Positions 10,481 to 21,145 of a stretch of DNA of 64,000 bases are shown one piece after another. The notes under the pieces are model-generated. The model was not told the DNA's origin. It searched no databases and was given only the letters and a program-made list of their open reading frames with translations. Within the stretch, counting starts at the first letter, position 1; every line of letters starts with the position of its first letter. The stretch covers positions 1,478,296 through 1,542,295 of the forward strand of contig CM044966.1 of assembly GCA_024516035.1 (NCBI GenBank). Direction: 5' to 3'. The stretch comes from Bactericera cockerelli. Lineage: Eukaryota; Arthropoda; Insecta; Hemiptera; Triozidae. The translations under genes were made by a program, and so were the position numbers.

Positions 10481-10757
10481 TTTTTCTTTTTTTTTTATTT
10501 TTTTTTAAGTGGGGTTTAACGTCGCTTTCAACTGCCATGGTCATATCACGACGGGGGTTTTACCCTCCATTCGCAGGAAACTCACAAACCTGCTACTCAC
10601 ATTGACCTCACCCAGCCTGAGTGGGGCCGGGAAAAGCCAGCGTCACGAGAATTAGAATTTGAATGGTCACCCATCCAAGTCTTAACCTCGCTGGATGTCG
10701 CTTAACTTCGGTGTTCTGAAGGGAACCGGTGTATTCAACATGCCATCGACGCTGGCT
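10481..10757 (-). mobile_element. 5S-SINE with target-site duplication
   Basis: Full-length element flanked by GAGAGGTTAGTT on both sides (near 10470 and 10758). Confidence 0.85.
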
Positions 10758-10890
10758 GAGAGGTTAGTTGATGGCATGGATATTCAGAACTATTACCTGC
10801 TGATGAGAGCAAATGAGCTCGAAACAGCTGTCCAAGTATGTTCTGATATTCATATACATCTAGTACAACTTCTCACTTTTCTGTTTATAC
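10758..10890 (+). repeat. Repeat K
   Basis: Plus-strand copy of the repeat at 5625-5775, with CTGATGAGAGCAAATGAGCT. Confidence 0.65.
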
Positions 10891-10955
10891 TGGTTCACTC
10901 GCTAGTCTGGTAATCTAGGTAGCGTAGGGATCCGGTGGTTCGAATCCCACCCAAT

Positions 10956-11048
10956 GTCTGTCCCGGTTGCTCAGAAGGTGGCAACTGTGAATCTAGAGAT
11001 TCCAGAGGTCAGTCGAGATCGAAACCCAGCCGGGATATGACAAGTTAT
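10956..11048 (+). mobile_element. SINE-C head, diverged
   Basis: TGTCCCGGTTGCTCAGAAGG and a partly scrambled B-box region. Confidence 0.6.
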
Positions 11049-11049
11049 C

Positions 11050-11318
11050 CTTAGATCAATTGTGACCAGTAGATTCTATTCGGTTTTAACGTCCTGATTG
11101 AGATAGATAGTCAGGACGGGGGTTTTACCCTCCATTCATCGGGAATCGTACCAACTACCCATAGTAACCTCCCCCAGCCTTGGTAGGGCTGGAAATGCCA
11201 ACCTCACGTGTTTTGAGGGAACAGAATTTCCTTCAAAAAGTCTGCCGCAACCGGAGATCGAACTCGGGATCTCTGGACTACGAGCAGTAGTCTCAACCGT
11301 CACGCCACGCAGGCTGGC
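11050..11318 (-). mobile_element. SINE-E, full length
   Basis: Reverse of the 2398-2656 copy. It includes the CTGACTATCTATC-type hairpin in the body, which pairs with GATAGATAGTCAGGA. Confidence 0.8.
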
Positions 11319-11624
11319 TATACAGCTTGATAGACAATTTTCGGGACTCCGATGTGGGCGCTTAGATTTAATAGCATGGTCCAGGCTTTCGCTGTCGAGG
11401 GTCTGTTACAACAGTTACACCCTGTAGATATCAAAATCTTTTGTATACATCCTGTACGCCGGTTAGGAATTCGCTACCAGCTTCATCACGGGATACCTAG
11501 TTGCATTTTTGCAAAAAAAAAAAAAAAAAATCAGACTGATGATGGACCACTTGCATCTTTTTTTTTTTTTTGACAAATTATCCCTATGTACCTTTTTTTC
11601 TTTTTCTTTTTTTTTTTAAAAAAA

Positions 11625-11790
11625 AAAGTAACTGTGCCCCGGAACGGCTTTCGCATTACTTCAGGGCACTTTACCTTTACATTCATGCCATTCCAGAAAC
11701 GGAAAATTTCGGTCAGAACTTTCCGCTCAGGCCGGGATTCGAACCCTATAAAACTATCTGTGCGTGTCTGCCTGGCTGACTATGTCCTCT
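11625..11790 (-). mobile_element. SINE-J
   Basis: Minus-strand B box GGGTTCGAATCCCGGCCTGA, then a body ending CGAAAGCCGTTCCGGGGCAC and a poly(A) tail. A second copy lies at 23205-23320. Confidence 0.65.
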
Positions 11791-11799
11791 TAGGGTTTG

Positions 11800-12080
11800 T
11801 CTGTTTACAATACCACAGCTCAAACGGTAACAGATATTGACATTTTCATGAGTGTTGACCCACCCCAAACCACCGTCAAACAACTTACTTAGAAAATTTT
11901 CAGGGCATCAGGATTTTCCAGTAAAATAACCGTAGCGAAGCACGGGTGAATTTTTTTTTTAACATTTGAAACATTTTATTTATTTATTGACAATATTATT
12001 TTTACAAAGGTTCTTTTCCTAAGCTAATAATAAAAGCTTTTAATTATTTTAAGAAAATAATTAGTAATTTTTAACCTACT
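11800..12080. other. Decayed repeat with CGAAGCACGGG motif
   Basis: ACCGTAGCGAAGCACGGGTG at about 11930 resembles sequence often found at transposon ends in insects. No gene seen. Confidence 0.35.
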
Positions 12081-12084
12081 CATG

Positions 12085-12175
12085 TCGTCAAGTGGTCAAC
12101 GCACTAGTCTGGTAATCCAGGTAGCGTAGGGATCTATTGGTTTGAATCCCAACCTATGCATGAATTTTGCTTCTG
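12085..12175 (+). mobile_element. SINE-B head
   Basis: GTCAAGTGGTCAACGCACTA through the B box; the body is missing. Confidence 0.65.
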
Positions 12176-12179
12176 AATA

Positions 12180-12645
12180 CATGAAACAATTCCTGACAAA
12201 ATTTTAAAGGGATTTCATTATGAGAGATAACGCGCAGAAATCCTTACTAGAAGAAAAAGCCCCATCATCATAACGTGTCAAAAATCCACCTCGGTAAATA
12301 TGAGGAACCAAAATAATAAGTATCCGATTTTTTTCCAATTAGCCACTTTTGAAAGGCTCTTCCATGTCTTTTGCGTTCATTTTTCGTGGTTTCGATGGCG
12401 GAACTGGGCTTTCTTGAATATTTTCTTTAGAATCAGTCATTCATTAAAAAAATATTCCATTAGCAAGTGACCCATTCATGGAGATTATAAAATTGTGGTT
12501 GTAGATGACGTTAAGTATATTACTTACTATATTCTTGTTCATTTATTGTACATAAAAAGTATATATGATGGTGATATTGAGAACAATAATGATAACATTG
12601 ATAGTAATAATAATAATGATAATAATAAAACTCTTTAATAGTTGT
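12180..12645. other. AT-rich spacer with imperfect AAT repeats
   Basis: No gene seen. 12570-12630 is a decayed (AAT/GAT)n run. Confidence 0.4.
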
Positions 12646-12649
12646 TTTA

Positions 12650-12925
12650 ATGGCGCCGATGTGAGCGGCCTTTCTCTTTAGCAAATGACCTTAGGGGAAA
12701 TTTCAGCTGAGAGAGAGACATTCAGCAACGTCCAGAGAGGCGAGGACTGGGATGGGTGACCACTCAAATTCGAACCCTCGTGATACCTCAGACTATTCCC
12801 GGCCCCACTTAGGCCGGGTGAGGTTGATTCAGTAGCTGGTTCGAGAGTTCCCAGCGAATGGAGAGGGTAATACCCCCGTCGTAATATGACCGCGCAGTTG
12901 AAAGCGACGTATAATAAAAAGCATG
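12650..12925 (+). mobile_element. 5S-SINE, diverged older subfamily
   Basis: The 5S box (GGACTGGGATGGGTGACCAC) and full body survive. The 5' third is changed. Confidence 0.7.
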
Positions 12926-13061
12926 CTCAAATTAAATTTTATCAGTGAACAGGATGATTTTTATTTTTTTTAAGATTTACTCTTTATTTTTAAATATATG
13001 TTACTCTTTATGCAAGAGCGATGTTAACCTCCCCCCCCCCCCCCCTCCCCCAAAAAAAAAC

Positions 13062-13273
13062 TATAATAATAATACTCTTCGGTGCAAGGTAACCACCAGG
13101 TGAGGTTAATCCTCAAAGCATTTTCTACCACCTAACCCCAAAGTCTTTTTATTATGTGGTCACAAACTCAAATTAATGAGGAAAAAATCGTGCACTGGGT
13201 GGGATTCGAACCAACGGATCTCTACGCTACCTGGGTTACCAGACTAGCGCGTTAACCACTTGACTACTAGTGC
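13062..13273 (-). mobile_element. SINE-B, full length
   Basis: Tail, body and head are complete in reverse. A poly(C) run lies just before it (13029-13049). Confidence 0.85.
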
Positions 13274-13279
13274 ACAGCC

Positions 13280-13600
13280 CACACTACTTTAGGTTCTGAC
13301 TTACCATATTTGAAATAATGCATGTATTCAAGTTAGGTCTGTTCTAGATTGCATAGGTACAATAAGTTACTTCCGCAATGTAACTAGACATCGTAAGGAT
13401 AATATTAAGTATACTTACTCTCAAGTCTAAGTACAATTTAATTACATATTATTTACCTACTATAGAAATATCCAGCACTGTATTTTTTACTTTCCTTATT
13501 CTATGATAAGGAAAGTAGTGGAATCACCCAAAAAAATGATTATATATTTATTTATTATTATTTTTTTCATGTCTATAGACGATATTATAACAAAATAAAT
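13280..13600. other. Spacer with short hairpin
   Basis: ACTTTCCTTATTCTATGATAAGGAAAGT (near 13490-13517) is the transposon-terminal palindrome also seen at 26410 and 48580. No gene seen. Confidence 0.45.
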
Positions 13601-13604
13601 AAGT

Positions 13605-13900
13605 GTTACACAATACACAGCCTCTTTTGTTTCGTAGCCGTGAAACAGTTTCAGTAAACGCTTGTGGTCTGTGTTGTAGCCTGCCCATCCCGTACTATGC
13701 CTCCCCTCTCCCCTCAGATGGGCGAGAAGTGACACAATACTTCCCATTTAGGTGCTGAGTCAACACGAGAAAACCGGAAGGTATCCCTTACAAATAAAAT
13801 GTAACCAAATATTGAATACAAATTTTTGTCGGTACGGGGGATCGAACCCGGGCCCTTCCGCATGGAAATCGAGTGCTTAACCACTGAACTAATCCATGGA
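13605..13900 (-). mobile_element. SINE-A, near full length
   Basis: Body and tRNA-like head in reverse; head GGGATCGAACCCGGGCCCTT. Confidence 0.8.
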
Positions 13901-13929
13901 AAAAGAACTGAAGTTCTGCTGGTAGAACA

Positions 13930-14140
13930 TTGAAATCTCCTCAATATAAACCTGAGTGTCTTTAATTTTTTTACTGAACATGTTCAAAATAACGTTCTAG
14001 GAGTAGAACGCTCGATCTATATGCATGGATAAAAATTCTAACCTTCAGGTCTGTATGAAGTAAAACTCAATGTTCTACAATTAAAACGTTCGGTCTATAT
14101 CCAGTAAAAAAAAAAAAAAAAAAAACACTCAGGTCTCAGT
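13930..14140. repeat. Short imperfect repeat around poly(A)
   Basis: Two related segments (AACGTTCTAGGAGTAGAACG; CGTTCGGTCTATATCC) flank a poly(A) run. Unclassified. Confidence 0.35.
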
Positions 14141-14144
14141 AGGC

Positions 14145-14335
14145 TATAAGAGAAACCTGGATATAAGAGAATGGTTTCCAGGTCGAATTTACTTCTTTAA
14201 AGGGGGCAACTAAGCTTTTTATAAGAGAAAGTTTTGAGCCATCAGGGGCTAAACTTTTTGACACGGTGAGGAATCGAACCCCGATCTCCAGGATCGAAAT
14301 CCACTAGACTAACCACTCGGCTATTGAGGTTGGTG
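14145..14335 (-). mobile_element. SINE-I
   Basis: Minus-strand head AGCCGAGTGGTTAGTCTAG with B box GGGGTTCGATTCC. The body contains TTTCTCTTATAAAAAGC and ATCCAGGTTTCTCTTA. A second copy is at 16925-17125. Confidence 0.75.
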
Positions 14336-14337
14336 GA

Positions 14338-14465
14338 TAATAATAATAATAATACCGCCTGATTAATACTGCCCGATTAGGACTTTCAAAGTTAAATCTG
14401 TAATCAGAGGTTAAGTGGCAGAGAATGCCTAAGGCATTAACTTCGCCCCGGATTACAAAACAATT
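14338..14465 (-). mobile_element. SINE-C/SINE-B tail chimera
   Basis: (AAT)n then ACTGCCCGATTAGGACTT, joined to GGTTAAGTGGCAGAGAATGC. Confidence 0.5.
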
Positions 14466-14869
14466 GTAATAAAAAATGAATATTGTTTTGTACATACTTC
14501 TAAGTTTTTTTTAATATTTATTGTTACTAATCTTTTGTTGATGGTTGTTTTGTAAAAAAAAAAAAAATAATAAAGTGTAGGTAATTAAATAAATAAATAA
14601 AAGATAAAAATCAGTTCCGGAACTTTTCGTTCATTCTGTGAACTGTAATAGTGTGCCAATGTAGGTACACCGACAGTACAGCTCCGATTGTAAATTTATA
14701 AAGCTGGTACGGAATACACACTGAAGACTACACAGCACTAACGCATTCCTTCCTAGGTCATATCTCGAGAACGGATCGAAGGCTGGCTCTCCATTCGCTC
14801 CATTCATTTGATTCTCAACACTGGTCAAGTTAACCGCATCGGTCAAGTGAACAACATTGGTCAAGTGAA

Positions 14870-15198
14870 CCGTCCACTGGTAGTCAAGTGGTTAACGCGC
14901 TAGTCCGGTAATCCAGCTAACGTAGGGATCCGTTGCTTCAAATCCCACCCAGTGCATGAATTTTTCCTCAATTTTTGAGTTGGTGACAGGTGACCTCATA
15001 AATTAATATAATTTTAATTTAATGTTTTACTTATACATAGGTAAATATGCAAGTGAATGTTGTACAAAGACAATACATAAAATATACAATTAAAGTTATT
15101 TAATATAATAATAAGACTCTATGGGTTAGGTGGTAGAAAATGCTTTGAGGATTAACCTTGCCTGGTGGTTACCATCCACTAAAGAGTGTTATTAGTAT
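14870..15198 (+). mobile_element. SINE-B with about 105-bp internal insertion
   Basis: Head and start of body (to about 14995) and the 3' half (from about 15105) are separated by an unrelated AT-rich piece. Confidence 0.75.
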
Positions 15199-15234
15199 TA
15201 TTATAAATTATCATCTTATAATAATAATTATTAT

Positions 15235-15361
15235 CATCAGAGGGGAGGCATACGATGGAACGGGCAGGCTACAACACAGACCAAAAGCGTCTACAGTAGG
15301 TCCTGTTTCATGGCTACGAAATAAAAACGGCTGTGAAAAACTCATCAAAAAAAAAAAAAAA
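15235..15361 (+). mobile_element. SINE-A 3' part with poly(A)
   Basis: CATCAGAGGGGAGGCATACG to TGAAAAACTCATC, then an A tail. The 5' half is missing, as expected of incomplete reverse transcription. Confidence 0.8.
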
Positions 15362-15384
15362 ATTGAACAGTTGAGGTGAAAAAG

Positions 15385-15535
15385 ACTTTTGATTCCGAGG
15401 TTGCGAGTTCGATTTCCGACTGATGCATTTTTTTTGCAGAGGAAATTATGCACTGACCACTTCAGTTCACAACAAAACAGGATGATTACCAGCGGCCTCC
15501 AGGTTACCAGTCCAGTGCTTTAACCACCGTTAGAC
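15385..15535. mobile_element. tRNA-like SINE fragments
   Basis: GGTTGCGAGTTCGATTTCC (plus) and a second tRNA-like piece in reverse (GGCCTCCAGGTTACCAGTCC). Family not assigned. Confidence 0.4.
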
Positions 15536-15659
15536 AATAAATCTCAGTACTTTTTTTAATTTTTTTTTATGTATTTAAAAATTATAAATAAACAAAAATG
15601 TTTTACAAGACACATATAAGTTAAATGCCTGCGCCATCTTCAAAGGGTGTTGAGACTGT

Positions 15660-15870
15660 TTTTATTATTATTATTATTATACAACGCTTCATTAGATATA
15701 AATGGACATTATGTACATACAAATAATTATTTTAACAATGAAAAAAAAATGGAAACAATAAATAAAATAAAAATGAAAAAGAATAGAAAATATATAAAAA
15801 CATATGTCCTAACTAAAAGGCGGGCTTATTGCCTATGGCAATCTCTTCCACCCAACCCTTATTCTTCTTC
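15660..15870 (-). mobile_element. SINE-H 3' part
   Basis: Reverse of the SINE-H body and tail: TATGTCCTAACTAAAAGGCG and TTGCCTATGGCAATCTC. Confidence 0.65.
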
Positions 15871-16580
15871 TTGTTCCACGAATTCTCAATGACAGCTCGA
15901 ATGAGTGAGAACTGTATGATAGTTCTAACCCAAGCTGTGATCATTGAGAATGGTTTAATTCCAGTTGTCACTTAATCTTTCCGCTATTCTTCTTTGAAAT
16001 TCCTATTCCAGTACCTAAATTGCAAGTATTGGTTCTCTTCTCACCAAATCTCGTCAATAATTAAATTGTCAAATCTCGTTTGCATATTCCATACTAACAA
16101 ATAAATTATTGGTTATAGGTACAGTGCGCTATCTATCTATCTATGTATATTATCTTCGATAATGTATGTGTATGTATGTAATGTATTGTAATTGTAGCTA
16201 TGTTATGTATACTTGTTTATACCATTAGCAAGGACGTAAGATGATTTTGACATTCAAATTTTTTTTTTATCGAACAAGTTCAGACGTGAGGCAAGTGGTT
16301 TGGCATTCAACAATATTAGACAAGTTTGGTTCAGATGAACCCGGAAATAGGAATAGACAGACATATGAATTGAATAGTGTATGGCTAGAATTGGAATAGT
16401 GTATAGCTAGAATTGGAATAGTCTAGGATAAGATAAGATAAATTGTTTTATTTAGAATCAATATACCAACATATAGTTTACAAAGCAACACTTTCCCTAA
16501 GCTAATACAAAAAATGTGGGCTAGAATTGGAATAGTGCGTATAGCTAGAATTGGAATAAAATAGGAAAATGCAGTCCACT
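15870..16580. other. AT-rich spacer
   Basis: No gene seen. GTATAGCTAGAATTGGAATA recurs four times between 16375 and 16560 as a broken local repeat. Confidence 0.45.
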
Positions 16581-16659
16581 TTGGATATAATATTTTTTTT
16601 TTTTTTTTTTTTTTAAACACAATGCGATACAATACAATACTCTGTTTATCCTGCAAAAA

Positions 16660-16918
16660 TGATACTAAAAAGATGAGTGTTTCACAGTTTTTTTTATTTC
16701 GTAGCCATGAAACAGGAGCTACTGTAGACGCTTGTGGTCTGTGCTGTAGATTGTCCATCCCGTAGTATGCCTCCCCTCTGATGGGCGAGAAGTGATATCC
16801 CTTACAAACAATTGTGACCAAATTTACAATACGAATATTTTGTTGGCTCGGGGGATCGAACCCGGGACCTTTCGCATGAAAAGCGAGTAACTTAATAAGC
16901 ACTGAGCTAATTGCGCGC
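16660..16918 (-). mobile_element. SINE-A, near full length
   Basis: Body and tRNA-like head in reverse, with a small internal deletion near GAAGTGATATCC. Confidence 0.8.
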
Positions 16919-16924
16919 TCTGTT

Positions 16925-17125
16925 AGAGGAACCTGGATATAAGAGAACAATTCCCAGGTCAAATTAACCTCTCTAAGGGGGCATATTATAACCTTTTTCT
17001 AAGAGAAAGTCTTGAGCCATCATAAGGTGCTAAATTTTTTGACATGGTCAGATGAGGAATCGAACCCCGAACTCCAGGATCAAAATCCACTACGCTAACC
17101 ACTCGGCTATTTAGGTTGGTGGATA
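16925..17125 (-). mobile_element. SINE-I
   Basis: Close relative of 14145-14335 with the same order and orientation next to SINE-A. Confidence 0.75.
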
Positions 17126-17126
17126 A

Positions 17127-17441
17127 TAATAATACGTCCTTATTTATACTGTCCGATTAGGAATTATTTGTTATTAGGTTCATATTAGAAATCCAAATTG
17201 TTAGGTATATGTATGTAATATTATATAAATTAAAGAATCCTAGTTTTATATAATATTACATACGTCCGATTAGGACTTTGAAAGTCCGATTATTCCAGCA
17301 GTAAGCCCAAGACGTATTATTATGAGGTAAAAATCCCAAATGGGAGGATAACTTGTCATGCCCCGGCTGGGCTTCGAACCCACAACCTCTGGATTCTCTG
17401 GATTCACACAGTGCCGCCTTTACCACTGAGCAACTGGGATA
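17127..17441 (-). mobile_element. SINE-C with insertion
   Basis: The tail (17127-17165) and the rest (17265-17441) are split by about 100 bp with its own inverted repeat (AAACTAGG-like, TTATATAA). Confidence 0.75.
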
Positions 17442-17625
17442 GATAATTTATTGTTATTTTCACTTCCTACCTACACATACGTGTGAACCTAGCCAGGTTA
17501 TAATCGTAATTGAATTACCAGAAGTGAAGAGGTAACGGTTAAGAATGAATCGAGTATAGGTACTACCTGAGATCAGGCCAGGCTAATCGAGTATAGGTAC
17601 TAATGACCACTGTATACAGTATGTG

Positions 17626-17631
<6 letters not shown>

Positions 17632-17671
<40 letters not shown>

Positions 17672-17880
17672 GTCGCTTTCAACTGCATGTTCATATCACG
17701 ACGGGGGTGTTACCCTCCGTTCGCAGGAAACTCACAAACCTGCTACCCACATTAACCTCACCCACAGCCTGGGTTGGGCCGGAATGCCAGCATCACGAAG
17801 TCTTCACCTCGCTGGACGTTGCTTAACTTCGGTGATAAAACGAGAACCGGTGCATTCAACGCCCTATCGACGCTGGCGTG
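17632..17880 (-). mobile_element. 5S-SINE, full length, older
   Basis: Poly(T) lead of about 40, body, and a 5S head ending ATCGACGCTGGC. Confidence 0.8.
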
Positions 17881-17991
17881 TCAAAATTTATATCTACCTA
17901 ACAAAGCACAATGACTACTGCATACAGTATGTCTCAAAAGTTATCTCAACCTAACATACGCGTGTGTTCTGGTCAATCTTCTGTCTCCTCA

Positions 17992-18154
17992 TTAACACGT
18001 TGACTGCCAAGGTCATTTTTGGACACTTTACCCGTACGCCACGTTACTGACACTCATTCAAAGTAGCATCGACTGTCACACTATATGTGTGACGTGGCGT
18101 ATAGGTTTAACATTGTGTCACACATATAGTGTGACATGGCAGTCAATGTGTTAA
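17992..18154. mobile_element. piggyBac-like MITE flanked by TTAA
   Basis: 163 bp bounded by TTAA on both sides. Terminal repeats are TTAACACGTTGACTGCCA and TGGCAGTCAATGTGTTAA (one mismatch). Inner palindromes TCACACTATATGTGTGAC and TCACACATATAGTGTGAC are present. TTAA target choice is the mark of piggyBac transposases. Confidence 0.8.
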
Positions 18155-18215
18155 GCGAAACGGTTGTTTCGCGAGAGAACGCCTCCCAGCAACTACAGTG
18201 CTTATCACAGTATAC
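18155..18215 (+). repeat. Repeat shared with 35145-35200 (inverted)
   Basis: GCGAAACGGTTGTTTCGC is a near-palindrome followed by GAGAGAACGCCTC. The other copy is in reverse. Confidence 0.5.
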
Positions 18216-18327
18216 ACAAGATGGACTGTTTATTTTTCCTATTTTTCCTATTCTTATTTTGCATATAGGGTACCCATTCAAAGCCGCTTTTATTTGGCTT
18301 CTAAGAAATAATTATAATATCTAGGTT

Positions 18328-18587
18328 TTTTTTTTAAGTGGGGTTTAACGTCGCTTTCAACTCCCATGGTCATATCACGACGGGGGTTTTACCCTCCATT
18401 CGCAGGAAACTCACAAACCTGCTACTCACATTTTGACCTCACCCAGCCTGAGTGGGGCCGGGAAAAGCCAGCGTCACGAGAATTAGAATTTGTATGGTCA
18501 CCCATCCAAGTCTTAACCTCGCTGGATGTCGCTTAACTTCGGTGTTCTGAAGGGAACCGGTGTATTCAACATGCCATCGACGCTGGC
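18328..18587 (-). mobile_element. 5S-SINE with perfect 13-bp target-site duplication
   Basis: AATATCTAGGTTT occurs at 18316-18328 and 18588-18600. The element is full length, with the poly(A) side to the left (the left TSD overlaps the T run). This is a clean retroposition signature. Confidence 0.92.
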
Positions 18588-18879
18588 AATATCTAGGTTT
18601 GAAAACATACAAATACCACAAATATCAAAATACCCTTCAAAACATCCAAATAACACCGTGTACAACATGAATCATGTTTTGAATATGAAAATCCCAATGT
18701 GTTCGCATTGTCTCTCATCATTATTTATTCATCACACGAAATTAAATGTGTGTTTGGTTATCAGATTGGACTGCACATAACTGTACAGTCTGATGTCCTG
18801 TTCTACGGATCTTGGAAAACACCTAAAAAACACGAAACCGGATACTATCCGGATAACTATCCAAAGGGAAAAGTTACCA

Positions 18880-19016
18880 TATTTGTGTTCATCACTTTCG
18901 TGATATCACAACTACTCAAACTCACTTTAGAAAATCTACGCTGAAACTGGGACTCGAACCACCGACCTCCAGGTTACAAGTCCGCTGCCTTATCGATCAA
19001 GCTACTGAGGTCGGTG
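18880..19016 (-). mobile_element. SINE-F, full length
   Basis: TTTCGTGATATCACAACTAC at one end and GATCAAGCTACTGAGGTCGG at the head end. Confidence 0.8.
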
Positions 19017-19111
19017 GGAACGTTAACTATCCAAAAGGATTCGTCAAATCAGCGCTCGTGCAGTAAATCGAGGGTTTTGCTCACCAAATCGCGGTGGCAA
19101 AACCATCGACT

Positions 19112-19382
19112 GCCAGCGTCGCGTCGATGGCATGTTGAATACACCGGTTCCCTTCAGAACACGGAAGTTAACCGACATCCAGCGAGGTTAAGACTTGGAT
19201 GGGTGACCATTCAAATTCTAATTCTCGTGACGCTGGCTTTTCCCGGCCCACTCAGGCTGGGTTAGGTCAATGTGAGTAGCAGGTTTGTGAGTTTCCTGCG
19301 AATGGAGGGTAAAGCCCCCGTCGTGATATGACCATGGCAGTTGAAAGTGACGTTAAACCCCACAAAAAAAAAAAAAAAAAAA
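19112..19382 (+). mobile_element. 5S-SINE, full length with target-site duplication
   Basis: The 5S-like head starts GCCAGCGTC, with a 5-bp stutter GCGTC. It has AAGTTAACCGACATCCAGCG and GACTTGGATGGGTGACC, then the shared body, then poly(A). The flanking repeat AAAACCATCGACT is at 19099-19111 and 19383-19395. Confidence 0.92.
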
Positions 19383-19869
19383 AAAACCATCGACTTACTG
19401 CTCAAGCGCTAATTTGACGAATCATTTTGGATAGTTAGGTAACGTTCCTAACCCCCGGTTTCGTGTTTTTTAGGTGTTTCTCAAGATACCTAGAACCGGT
19501 CATGAGATGTTTATTTACTAGTTCCTCAGTTCAGAGGTCAAATTGATGACTTGATTGTTGTTTGTGACCGATAAATTGAATAGGTTTCCATTCTGGCCGG
19601 ATTGGGATTTTGGATTTTGAAATCCATTCATTTGGGAGTAAATATAATAATACCTGTTAAACAGGTGTATATTTACGGGCCAAAATTCCAAACACAAAAT
19701 ATAAGTACAAGATAAAAGCAAAATTTAACATCAAACACCTCGGCCGAGGTGTGAAGAACGCCTATACAAAAAAGAGGACAGCCCGGTATTTATCAAAATT
19801 ATAAGATCTAAAAGTATCACAGGAATATGTAGAAGTTTTTGACCTTGATGTAGATAATAATATGGAAAC

Positions 19870-19990
19870 ACCCTCTTGGGGGTGCTTCACTCCCTTGAAA
19901 GGAGAGCCAGTTGCCAGTTGCCAAAGAAAATTTCCTTAGCTTCTACGAATGGGGTTGGACCCCGTAAATTCGTAAAAAAAAAAAAACGAG
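19870..19990 (+). mobile_element. LINE 3' end fragment
   Basis: The last about 65 bp (TTGCCAAAGAAAATTTCC, GGGGTTGGACCCCGTAAATT, then A tail) match the 3' end of the LINE relic at 34100-34568. Confidence 0.65.
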
Positions 19991-19999
19991 AGATTTCCC

Positions 20000-20470
20000 T
20001 GGGACCACCAAGGGGGGCGCCCACGGTAGAGACTAACTTCAGCGGACGGTCAAATCCGCTAACTGTGACCTCCCCTCATTAGGGAGAGAGCAACACCAGG
20101 AGACTTGATCATAAATCAAATTTTATTATACATTTTGAAACGGAACAGTGCGAAATGGAACGGAACAGTCTTAATAAAATGCACTGTTTCTCTCAAAATG
20201 TAAACAAACCGAGGAACCGAGCCGGGGACTCGGTTCCTTTTGGTGAAACGGAATGTTCTAGCTTCTGATTGGTTCTCATTCTGCGTCTTTTTGATAAATG
20301 GAATATTAAATGAGAGCGCCAAATTTTGAATCTGCATTTTAATTTTATTTTTGAAATGAGATGAGCTAAGAACCAATCAGAGAAGACCTACACAAATAGA
20401 TCCACTCCAGATATAAGTAGTATAACACCCTCTGGGGGTGCTTCACAACCTGGTGAACCTGAAGAGGAGA
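20000..20470. other. Spacer with GC-rich hairpin
   Basis: GAGGAACCGAG and CTCGGTTCC flank CCGGGGA near 20211-20240. ACACCCTCTGGGGGTGCTTC at about 20426 repeats sequence at 19868. No gene seen. Confidence 0.45.
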
Positions 20471-20474
20471 AACC

Positions 20475-20762
20475 TTAACACGTTCGTTACCGAACGGCCA
20501 TATGTGGATGTTTTTGTGTTTTTCTGTGGGACCGAAACACACATGTGGCCGTTATCAAAATTTTAACGAGGGACCGGACATCCATATATGGCCTTTTTGA
20601 GGTAGGTTGTTAGTATTAGAATAGATATAGGATCGATTCTTGTACAATTACGATGCCAAATATGCAAAAAAAATCATTTTGGTACCCAGGATGCAACAGC
20701 GACTTTACCGCCTGGTACCTACGTAAAACTTGAAAAAATTGGCTTGGTAACGAACGTGTTAA
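20475..20762. mobile_element. piggyBac-like MITE with perfect 17-bp ends and TTAA
   Basis: 288 bp bounded by TTAACACGTTCGTTACC and its exact complement. The inside has further imperfect inverted GGCCATATGTGG/CCATATATGGCC. The flank GAGGAGAAACC...GAAATATAAAT also occurs, unoccupied, at 21090-21114. Confidence 0.88.
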
Positions 20763-21140
20763 GAAATATAAATCCCACAAAAAACTACCGTTAAAAAAAG
20801 GGCCAAGTTCCAGAACTCCTATCCAAAAAGGTTTCGCCAATGAATGCAGTGATATCTTGTTTGCGGCCAAGTTATCTTGGTACTAAACTATTTCTTTTAT
20901 TAAAACCCGTTTTCAGAGTTCCTCATTTTGTATGTTTTTAACTGCAAACTATCCTCTAACTTGGCCAGTTTCGCTCCTTGTGATGGTTATATTGTTATTC
21001 TGTACCTATACATATAGTCGTAATATTCCATACAACCGATGGCATAAAACTGGCCAAGTGTGCGCTCAGATAACCTGATGAACCTGAAGAGGAGAAACCT
21101 TAAGAAATATAAATATTTTCGTGTACAGAAAAAAAATTGT
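20763..21140. repeat. Flanking repeat including unoccupied MITE site
   Basis: AACCTGAAGAGGAGAAACC, a single TTAA (21100-21103) and GAAATATAAAT form the empty counterpart of the insertion at 20475-20762. GGCCAAGTT occurs several times. No gene seen. Confidence 0.6.
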
Positions 21141-21145
21141 CGTTT

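Larger units (their letters stand above)
10440..10955 (+). mobile_element. SINE-B split by inserted repeats
   Basis: The first part of the tRNA-like head (10445-10475) and its continuation (about 10892-10955) are separated by 5S-SINE and repeat K sequence. Confidence 0.6.
18795..19505. mobile_element. MITE M2, interrupted by two SINEs
   Basis: Ends read GTTCTACGGATCTTGGAAAA and, in reverse, GGTTCTAGGTATCTTGAGAA, followed on both sides by ACACCTAAAAAACACGAAAC. An uninterrupted relative is at 61795-62015. SINE-F (about 18880-19016) and 5S-SINE (19112-19382) sit inside it. Confidence 0.75.

Noticed and set aside
16423..16962. 179-aa ORF on the minus strand
   Set aside because: It runs through SINE-A, a poly(T) tract and a local repeat; there is no domain.
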